The position numbers and the translations under genes are program-made. Positions 57,641-64,000 of a stretch of 64,000 nt of DNA are shown in pieces (positions within the stretch are counted from its first letter, which is position 1; every line of letters begins with the position of its first letter). This DNA comes from Ornithodoros turicata (Eukaryota > Arthropoda > Arachnida > Ixodida > Argasidae): contig NC_088202.1 of assembly GCF_037126465.1 (NCBI RefSeq), positions 121,906,123-121,970,122 on the forward strand. The letters run 5' to 3'. The notes beneath the pieces were generated by a model. The model ran no database searches, had not been told where the DNA came from, and saw nothing but the letters and a program-made list of their open reading frames with translations.

Positions 57641-58205
57641 AGATAGGTTCGTATCGTTGTTGAAGTGGTCCGCAGGGTTGTACGGTTGCGGATCCGACGC
57701 TACACCGACACGTTGCAAATGACGTCCACGGAGACTTGATGTGGAACACCGACTATATACATTTATTTACAAGTACATACTAGTTACAAACGCTAGCCTG
57801 AGTGGCAGCGAAACCATCAGCAATCAACCCCAAGGATACTCGGGCGTGGCATTTTAACGGAAATGCCACCCTTTCTAAGCCAATCAGAAATTCACAAACT
57901 GACGTCAAGGGATGCACGTGCACAGCAGCTGATATGGAAACTTTCACTTTCAACAAGCTTTCTCCGAAAAGGGTAACAAAAGATCACCGGTCCGGTGACC
58001 CGCTTTCCACGACTGCCAGACGGACGTCCCAAGGGTTTGAATGGGGTACAGGTTCCGAGCGACCTAGAAAGCGCTCTAATCCGCATTGAAAGGTCCAACA
58101 GCGAAGGTCGTCCCTCTAAGGTGCTTCCCTCGTGGCAGTCAACAGACAACAGTAAAAATTAATTAACTGAAACACTTATGAGATTGCTCGGCTATTCGGC
58201 TAACA
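57641..58205 (-). repeat. 3' LTR of the Gmr1-like element
   Basis: 565 bp. On the minus strand it starts TGTTAGCC and ends CCTATCT, so the usual terminal CA is absent at the 3' end. The 95-codon frame inside it is repeated identically in the other LTR and is not a gene. Confidence 0.93.
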
Positions 58206-58213
58206 CCTCCGCC
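58206..58213 (-). other. Polypurine tract (short)
   Basis: GGCGGAGG on the minus strand directly abuts the 3' LTR. Confidence 0.55.
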
Positions 58214-58564
58214 ACAACTGTGATGCATGTACTTCAACGTCATGCATCACATAACCAAAAGCAATACCGAGCAAGCATCAGGCTGAACGGGGCGATACGC
58301 GGACAAATATTAGCCGAGTTCTTAGCGCAGTGCACTCTTAGAAAAGTTCATGTCTTATACATATGTCCCGGGTTTTGGCCACAATTGGCAAAGTTCTTGC
58401 AAAGTTCTTCTGGTCGACACCTCCGCCACAAGATTGATCATGGCACCAGGAATACACAACAGTCACCAGAAGATGATTACACAGTATACAGACAGAGTGT
58501 CTCCTTTCGTCACGCACCCGCCAACACCATGACCGGATTTTCACCATACACAGCAACCTGACAT

Positions 58565-60211
58565 TTAGCTAACCAGAGAGTGCTCATCAGCAGTGGCCAA
58601 TCTCGAAAGGGCGTCAGCGTTACAATTCAGAGATCCCTTTTTATGTACAATGGTAATGTTGAATCGTTGCAACGCGAGGGCCCACCGCGTCAGTCTGGCA
58701 CTATGTGGGGTGGTCAAGGTTAGGTACTTGAGTGGGTTGTGGTCCGTCACAACCTTGATAGTGGCACCAAAGAGCCAAGTTTCGAGCCGTTGCAATGACC
58801 ATATGATAGCAAACGCTTCGCGCTCGATAGTTGCCCATCGTGTTTGAGCAGGCGTGAGCTTCCTACTTAGGAACGCTACAGGGCATTCCCTGCCGTTTTC
58901 ATGTTCCTGTGCGAGACAAGCGCCAACTGCGGACCCTGACGCGTCAGTGGCTAAAATGTAATCTCTCGACGGGTCCGGAGCAAAAAGAGAGGGAGCGTTC
59001 GCTAAGGCTTCCTTAATTTCTTGAAAGGATCTGGTTGCCTCCTCACTCCACGGGAGCCTCTGTGGAGTGCGACGGTTCGTCATATTCGTGAGCGGAAGGA
59101 CAATTTCCGAGTAACGCGGCACATAATCACGGTAATAATTGCATATCCCGAGGAAGCTTCGAAGTTGGCTCTTGGTCTCGGGGCGGGCGATATTTTCAAC
59201 TGCCTTGATCCGTTCAGGATCCGGGGCGTGCGTACCAGATCCTACAATGTGCCCTAGGTAATGAACCCTGTTTTGGGCGAACTTACATTTCTTCAAGTTT
59301 ACTGTCAAGCCCGCTGCTGCTACTGATCTCAACACTCTTGCCAGGTGTTCTAAGTGGTCCTCCCATGTAGCTGAATATATCGCAACGTCATCAATGTACG
59401 CACATGCGTATTCACTATGTGGTGCCATAATTTCGTTGATCGTTCTCTGAAAGGTCGATGCCGAATTTCTGAGGCCGTAAGGCATCACCTTCCAGGCGTA
59501 CTGGCCATGGTGAGTGATAAACGGTGTACACTGTTGCGACTCCTCATCCAACCTGATCTGCCAGTACCCTCTGAGCATATCGATTACTGTGATGTATCTC
59601 GCACGAGCTACCTGGTACAGAATTTCTGTGCTCTGACTCATCGGAAACGCGTCAGGCTCCGTGATCGCGTTAAGCTTGCGATAGTCTACACAGAGGCGCA
59701 TGCCTCCATCTTTCTTGCTCACGCACACAATGGGATGCGCAAACTTGCTTTCTGTGGGGTAAATCAGTCCCCATTCCAATAATTCACTGATCTGTCGCTC
59801 TACTTCTTTGCGATAGGCCATTGGAATTTTGTAGGGATACACTCGTTGTGGTTCCTCGCCCGGTTTTATCCTTATCACATGTTTGCCCACCTTACATTCA
59901 CCCGGCGTGTCCCTGAACACTTGCGGCATCGTTTTGATCAATGACAACAATTGTCCTCTCTGGCCAGGGCTTAGATGGTCCGCCTCCACTGAATTTATGA
60001 AGTTCCGCTCTCTCTTCTTCGTAGGTATCATCTCAACTTGTCCAAAATCTACATCATCCTCGAAAATTACTCCTACGGAGCTCACTCGGGCGTGATATGG
60101 TCTGAGCTTATTCGCGTGCACCGTCCTAAAGTTCTTGTCACTCAACCTGACCTGATAGGTGTACGGTCTTAGGCGTCGAATAACTGTAACTGGCCCTATC
60201 CACCTTGACAT
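58565..60211 (-). CDS. pol: ORF2: integrase tail, reverse transcriptase, RNase H
   Basis: 548 residues from the ATG at 60211, which overlaps the ORF1 stop (TGATG); the upstream TTG is not needed. Residues 1-45 look like the GPY/F module that normally ends integrase (WIGPVTV, then VHANKLRPYH). Reverse transcriptase follows at about 110-290, with motif A VIDMLRGYWQI (Asp211), MPYGLRNS and catalytic YIDD (272-275). RNase H lies at about 415-540, with the four acidic residues visible as TDASG (Asp423), REAFA (Glu465), TDHNPL (Asp490) and NADALSR (Asp533). There is no integrase core after RNase H, confirming the reordered pol. The enzyme copies element RNA into DNA in cytoplasmic particles. Frame intact throughout. 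Confidence 0.92.
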   Translation of the reverse strand: MSRWIGPVTVIRRLRPYTYQVRLSDKNFRTVHANKLRPYHARVSSVGVIFEDDVDFGQVEMIPTKKRERNFINSVEADHLSPGQRGQLLSLIKTMPQVFRDTPGECKVGKHVIRIKPGEEPQRVYPYKIPMAYRKEVERQISELLEWGLIYPTESKFAHPIVCVSKKDGGMRLCVDYRKLNAITEPDAFPMSQSTEILYQVARARYITVIDMLRGYWQIRLDEESQQCTPFITHHGQYAWKVMPYGLRNSASTFQRTINEIMAPHSEYACAYIDDVAIYSATWEDHLEHLARVLRSVAAAGLTVNLKKCKFAQNRVHYLGHIVGSGTHAPDPERIKAVENIARPETKSQLRSFLGICNYYRDYVPRYSEIVLPLTNMTNRRTPQRLPWSEEATRSFQEIKEALANAPSLFAPDPSRDYILATDASGSAVGACLAQEHENGRECPVAFLSRKLTPAQTRWATIEREAFAIIWSLQRLETWLFGATIKVVTDHNPLKYLTLTTPHSARLTRWALALQRFNITIVHKKGSLNCNADALSRLATADEHSLVS

Positions 60212-62901
60212 CAACTTCCGGTGCCATCCCGTTCTAGAATAAGAACCTGGTCGTCTTCCTGAAACTGTTTCTCCCGCGTTCTTAGGTTGTAGCGATTACA
60301 GTAGTTCTCTTGATTTGCACTGCCTGTTTCTCTCGCCCGTTCTTCCGCTTCGCAGAGTCTTTTCCTCAGGTCGCTCAGATATTCTACAGCAGACGTGCTT
60401 AGCCCATCAGGCACTGTCCATTCTCCTGACCACATTTTCTGCAAGATTGTTAGCGGTCCAGTGGGCACTCTCCCATACATCATTTCGAAGGGTGTCTCCC
60501 CCGTAGTCGCATTTGGGACTTCGCGATATGCCCAGAGTAAGAAAGGAACATGTTTATCCCAGTTCCGCCCATGTTTTTCGACTGTGTGGTATAGCATTGA
60601 CTTGAAGGTACCATTCCACCTCTCCACTAATCCATTACTCTGGGGGTGATCGGTTGTGGAGAAACGCGGCGTCGCGCACATTCGTGCCAGAAATTCCCTA
60701 GTCAAATGAGAGGTAAAGTTCGTCCCTTGATCCGAGCATATGGTCTCCGGTACACCGAGACGCGAGAATATGTCTAACAGGGCTTCGCAGGTAGCCTTTG
60801 CCGTAAGGGCTCGCAAGCACACGACCTCAGTCCATCTCGTACATAAGTCAACCACACACAGCGCGTAGCGATGTCCACGGGCTGATGGAGGATTAACGGG
60901 ACCTATACAGTCCATGTTAATAACTTGGAAGGGGGTACGTGGTCTAGCTATCGGTGCAATCGGTACTCTGTCTGTCATTCTTGTTGGCGCTTTAATTTGG
61001 CACTGGTGGCAACTCTGGCAATAGCGCTTCACGTCGGTGGTGATACCTGGCCAGTAAAATGAGCTCTTTATACGCTGCAGCGTCTTTCGCTCGCCTAGGT
61101 GCCCTGCCCAGTCCGAATCATGTGCCAGTCGTAGAACCTCACTACGTCTTTCTTTTGGGAGGACTAACTGCCTGCATTCGCGCCCATTTACGTAGTCACT
61201 ATGAGATAACAGGCCGTCAACAACTATCATCCCGTGTTTTCCTGCTCTCGCTTGCTCCCATGCCTCTCTAAGACTCCCATCCTCACTCTGGCTATTCATA
61301 AAAATCTGCCGCGGGGAGTTGTTATCGCCTGCAGCAGGATCACATCCCTGATCGTGCCCTACACCTAACACAGTCGTTGACTCACAATGGTCCTCATTGT
61401 CAGCGTGCTCCTGAGCGTTCTGCGCTTTCTCCGGAGCGTCACCCTCATCTACTTTTGCACTTGCGTCAGACAACCCCTTGTACACATCTGGAGTGATTAG
61501 CGCATTCACTCTCTTAGCCATGCGGTCCACTAACGCGCACAAGAACACTGGGTCAGAGGGCTGTTCGGAAACATAGGGCGAGCTATCTGTCAATTTCAAC
61601 GGAACGTACGCCAATTCCGCGACCACCTCATCTCCGAAGGCACTGACGAGCTTCATTGTTGATCCTGTTTTTACGTAGTTCGCAAGCACCGTCTTGCGGA
61701 TAACTGTGATCTCGGCTCCTGAGTCTACGTACGCTTGAAAAGTAGCTTCACCATTTTTTACAGACACCTCATGCATATCCTGTAATTTAACTCTTACATC
61801 CCTTGGCATCTCTTGAGTGCTACTCTCTTCTAAGGGCAGCAGTACCCTAGCGACAATAATGGCATTCTCGCTTTCACTCTCGCTGCTGCTTTCTTCAGAT
61901 ACAAGGCTCACTGCATTAATGCGCGCCGCGGAATCTCCAGCCTTCTTAGTACAGTGTTTGGCAATGTGGTCGAGCGATGCGCAGTTGTAACAACCTCTCC
62001 TCTTAGGCTTTGCACCCCCGTTCTCTATAACGCGAGTCTTTGCCTGGCCTTTTGGGAAGTTCCGTTCCACTGTGCTTTCTGTCCCGGTTACAGCTGCTGC
62101 TGCCGCCTTGCATCTAACGCTTTCGCGGAAGTTCTCTGCTAGTCTTGCTAGTTCATTGGGCTGAAGGAACTTCTCCTTTTCATTCAACGCGACGTAAGCC
62201 TTTGCGTCCGGCGATAGGCATTCCTTCATTCTGTCCGTGACCATCAATTGGATTAAGTCCTCAAAAGTAGTTACTTTACAACTATTCAAATAGTAGCGCA
62301 AGTAATTTTCTAGCCTTACTGCAAACTGCTCCCAGGTCTCCCTTTTGTCCGGTTTGGAGTTGACAAAAAGTCGTTTGTATTCCGCGGTAGACAGTCTTAG
62401 CCCTTCGAGGATTTTTGTCTTGAGCACTTTGTAGTCCGCACGGTCAGCTGAATTAAGTCTCACCAGCAATGCTCTCGCCTTTTCGCTAAGCAATGGAAGT
62501 ATCAGACCTGCTCGCCACGCACTAGGCACCTTATACGAGTCTAGCGTTGCTTCCACATCTTCAAACCAACCAGGGATAAGTGATTCCTGTGTCGGCATCG
62601 GCGACAACACGCCTTTTAGGAGGGAGGCAAATTTTAACATCCTATCCTCTTCCCCCATCACATATGTACCGGCCTCCGTAGGGGTCCCCGAGTTACTTGC
62701 ACTTCGCAACCTTTGCGTTTCTAGCTCGATTTCTGCTAATCTGACTCGAAGCTCCAACCGCCTATATTCGGCGATAGACACAGACATTTCTGAATTGCTT
62801 TCACTACCATCCCCCTGTGGGGCCACTGCCAATGTGTCATCCCCCTCATCCTCACGATTCCCTGCGTCTCCCCTATCTCTTAATTTATACCCTCCGGTCA
62901 T
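60211..62901 (-). CDS. gag-pol: ORF1: Gag, zinc knuckle, protease, integrase
   Basis: 896 residues from the ATG at 62901 (an upstream GTG would add 11). Residues about 45-72 are a charged helical stretch. 95-265 is capsid-like, ending in a SCAN-like region (about 175-265, with TWEQFAVRLENYL and LIQLMVTDRMKECL). A zinc knuckle C-x2-C-x4-H-x4-C lies at 304-317, and an aspartic protease with AYVDSGAE has Asp393. After a low-complexity acidic linker (about 475-535) comes the integrase zinc-binding region (AHDSDWAGHLG, then SCHQC) and the catalytic core Asp664, Asp724, Glu760 with 35 residues between the last two. The frame stops at GTGS just where a GPY/F tail should begin; that tail is in ORF2. 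Gag and integrase in one frame upstream of reverse transcriptase is the key oddity. Confidence 0.92.
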   Translation of the reverse strand: MTGGYKLRDRGDAGNREDEGDDTLAVAPQGDGSESNSEMSVSIAEYRRLELRVRLAEIELETQRLRSASNSGTPTEAGTYVMGEEDRMLKFASLLKGVLSPMPTQESLIPGWFEDVEATLDSYKVPSAWRAGLILPLLSEKARALLVRLNSADRADYKVLKTKILEGLRLSTAEYKRLFVNSKPDKRETWEQFAVRLENYLRYYLNSCKVTTFEDLIQLMVTDRMKECLSPDAKAYVALNEKEKFLQPNELARLAENFRESVRCKAAAAAVTGTESTVERNFPKGQAKTRVIENGGAKPKRRGCYNCASLDHIAKHCTKKAGDSAARINAVSLVSEESSSESESENAIIVARVLLPLEESSTQEMPRDVRVKLQDMHEVSVKNGEATFQAYVDSGAEITVIRKTVLANYVKTGSTMKLVSAFGDEVVAELAYVPLKLTDSSPYVSEQPSDPVFLCALVDRMAKRVNALITPDVYKGLSDASAKVDEGDAPEKAQNAQEHADNEDHCESTTVLGVGHDQGCDPAAGDNNSPRQIFMNSQSEDGSLREAWEQARAGKHGMIVVDGLLSHSDYVNGRECRQLVLPKERRSEVLRLAHDSDWAGHLGERKTLQRIKSSFYWPGITTDVKRYCQSCHQCQIKAPTRMTDRVPIAPIARPRTPFQVINMDCIGPVNPPSARGHRYALCVVDLCTRWTEVVCLRALTAKATCEALLDIFSRLGVPETICSDQGTNFTSHLTREFLARMCATPRFSTTDHPQSNGLVERWNGTFKSMLYHTVEKHGRNWDKHVPFLLWAYREVPNATTGETPFEMMYGRVPTGPLTILQKMWSGEWTVPDGLSTSAVEYLSDLRKRLCEAEERARETGSANQENYCNRYNLRTREKQFQEDDQVLILERDGTGS

Positions 62902-63159
62902 AGTGATAGGCAAAATACGCAACTGAAAAGACACTCACCGTTCACTGTGCTTTTCGGAACCTTGATGACGGGCGAAGATCACCTCCACACAGGACGTAGA
63001 CTTTCTCGCTCAGAGTACTTGTCTTCGTCGCCGGGATGATTGACTTGATGCCTCGACGACGTTAACGCACTGCCACTCCTCCACAGGCATCAAACGCTAG
63101 CTGCCACTGTACTTGCCGTTGCCGTGTCTTGTTCTTCATTCGCAGAAAGTTGGCGTAGC

Positions 63160-63177
63160 ATCCTGCCGACTGCGCCA
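63160..63177 (-). other. Primer-binding site
   Basis: TGGCGCAGTCGGCAGGAT on the minus strand lies at the LTR edge (its first T is the LTR's last base). It resembles the tRNA-Ser type site I recall from some Drosophila Gypsy elements. Confidence 0.75.
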
Positions 63178-63741
63178 GATAGGTTCGTATCGTTGTTGAA
63201 GTGGTCCGCAGGGTTGTACGGTTGCGGATCCGACGCTACACCGACACGTTGCAAATGACGTCCACGGAGACTTGATGTGGAACACCGACTATATACATTT
63301 ATTTACAAGTACATACTAGTTACAAACGCTAGCCTGAGTGGCAGCGAAACCATCAGCAATCAACCCCAAGGATACTCGGGCGTGGCATTTTAACGGAAAT
63401 GCCACCCTTTCTAAGCCAATCAGAAATTCACAAACTGACGTCAAGGGATGCACGTGCACAGCAGCTGATATGGAAACTTTCACTTTCAACAAGCTTTCTC
63501 CGAAAAGGGTAACAAAAGATCACCGGTCCGGTGACCCGCTTTCCACGACTGCCAGACGGACGTCCCAAGGGTTTGAATGGGGTACAGGTTCCGAGCGACC
63601 TAGAAAGCGCTCTAATCCGCATTGAAAGGTCCAACAGCGAAGGTCGTCCCTCTAAGGTGCTTCCCTCGTGGCAGTCAACAGACAACAGTAAAAATTAATT
63701 AACTGAAACACTTATGAGATTGCTCGGCTATTCGGCTAACA
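63177..63741 (-). repeat. 5' LTR of the Gmr1-like element
   Basis: 565 bp, identical by eye to 57641-58205. Followed on the plus strand by the GAAGG target duplication. Confidence 0.93.
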
Positions 63742-63746
63742 GAAGG

Positions 63747-64000
63747 GTACGTGATAATCACAAATAAACAGGAAGTTTCACTTAATGTCCATTCCTCACC
63801 TAGACCTAAACGTACACGTAGTCATTAGCCGTTTGTATTTCTTCAATGAGTGGTCATAATTAGAGTCACTAAATAAGCTACGCTAGCGTAGCTTATTTAG
63901 TGATTCTAGTCATAATGAGTGCGTTGCAAAACACATGGAATCGTGCACAGCTGATTCGCTAACACTCATGCTATCATGGTCGGTCTTGCCATGACGAAAC
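63747..64000 (-). repeat. Dispersed repeat R1, copy 2, right part
   Basis: Continues the inverse match to 11291-11450 (GTACGTGAT, CAAATAAACAGGAAG, GAGTGGTCATAAT, CAGCTGATTCGCTAACACTC, ATGACGAAAC) to the window end. It holds an extra segment of about 45 bp (63791-63842) and the 48-bp palindrome. Confidence 0.8.
63861..63908. mobile_element. 48-bp palindromic micro-MITE with 8-bp target duplication
   Basis: TAGAGTCACTAAATAAGCTA is followed by its near-perfect inverse (one mismatched pair, otherwise arms of 24 bp with no loop). GTCATAAT flanks it at 63853-63860 and 63909-63916. The R1 copy at 11291 has a single GTCATAAT (inverted, 11387-11394) and no palindrome. An 8-bp duplication and TAGAG end suggest hAT mobilisation. 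Confidence 0.85.

Larger units (their letters stand above)
57641..63741 (-). mobile_element. Gmr1-like Gypsy retrotransposon with integrase before reverse transcriptase
   Basis: 6,101 bp with 565-bp LTRs (57641-58205, 63177-63741) that look identical, and a 5-bp target duplication GAAGG (57636-57640, 63742-63746). Minus-strand order: 5' LTR, primer-binding site, ORF1 (Gag, protease, integrase), ORF2 (integrase tail, reverse transcriptase, RNase H), polypurine tract, 3' LTR. Sequence motifs are Ty3/Gypsy, but integrase precedes reverse transcriptase as in Ty1/copia. That order defines the Gmr1 group. The related repeat copy at 11291-11805 shows the empty site. Confidence 0.92.

Noticed and set aside
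57802..58149. Two open frames (95 and 85 codons) as genes
   Set aside because: They are duplicated identically at 63338-63685 because both lie inside the LTRs of one element.
62901..62940. Splice-site-like GTGAGT..TTTTCAG just upstream of ORF1
   Set aside because: The two sites are only about 16 nt apart, too close for an intron.

Overview
This window looks like eukaryotic, repeat-dominated DNA from an arthropod, most likely a chelicerate such as a hard tick. That is an inference from the mix of Penelope-like elements, CR1/Jockey-like non-LTR retrotransposons, two Gypsy-superfamily LTR elements, mariner and many hAT and TA-target MITEs, together with the absence of compact gene structure. 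I could not confirm any host protein-coding gene, tRNA or rRNA gene. Nearly every long reading frame belongs to a mobile element.

Layout. 1-2.3 kb: unassigned sequence, then microsatellite, AT-rich and minisatellite arrays. 2.3-3.6 kb: two head-to-head Penelope-like GIY-YIG fragments. 3.8-7.2 kb: two decayed non-LTR retrotransposons; the second carries a 140-bp insertion (11-bp target duplication) and a 758-bp palindromic insertion (14-bp target duplication). 7.8-13.3 kb: mostly unassigned, with one copy of a dispersed repeat at 11.3-11.8 kb. 13.3-14.0 kb: a 626-bp perfect palindrome made of Penelope-like sequence with a hammerhead-ribozyme-like motif in each arm. 14.2-24.9 kb: a large inverted duplication with arms of about 1.2 kb. 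One arm is interrupted by a young CsRn1-like Gypsy element (14960-19252), and the centre holds nested DNA transposons.

25.8-57.3 kb is a graveyard of non-autonomous elements, several delimited exactly by target-site duplications: hAT-like at 34654-35417 and 39186-40222, and TA-target elements at 22481-22971, 27278-27464, 41297-41869 and 41884-42841. It also holds minisatellites, retrotransposon tails, a mariner fragment and a non-LTR zinc-finger fragment. 57.3-64.0 kb: an inverted copy of the 11.3-kb repeat, into which a 6.1-kb LTR retrotransposon with identical 565-bp LTRs has inserted.

The two LTR elements are the most informative. The 57.6-63.7 kb element is Gypsy-superfamily by sequence, but its integrase lies upstream of reverse transcriptase and RNase H (Gmr1-like, Copia-style order), and its Gag carries a SCAN-like region. 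The 15-19 kb element has identical 120-bp LTRs but carries a 26-bp scar in protease that duplicates the LTR terminus, which is best explained by template switching during reverse transcription. Coordinates of repeat edges were read by eye; where a target-site duplication is quoted they are exact, otherwise approximate.
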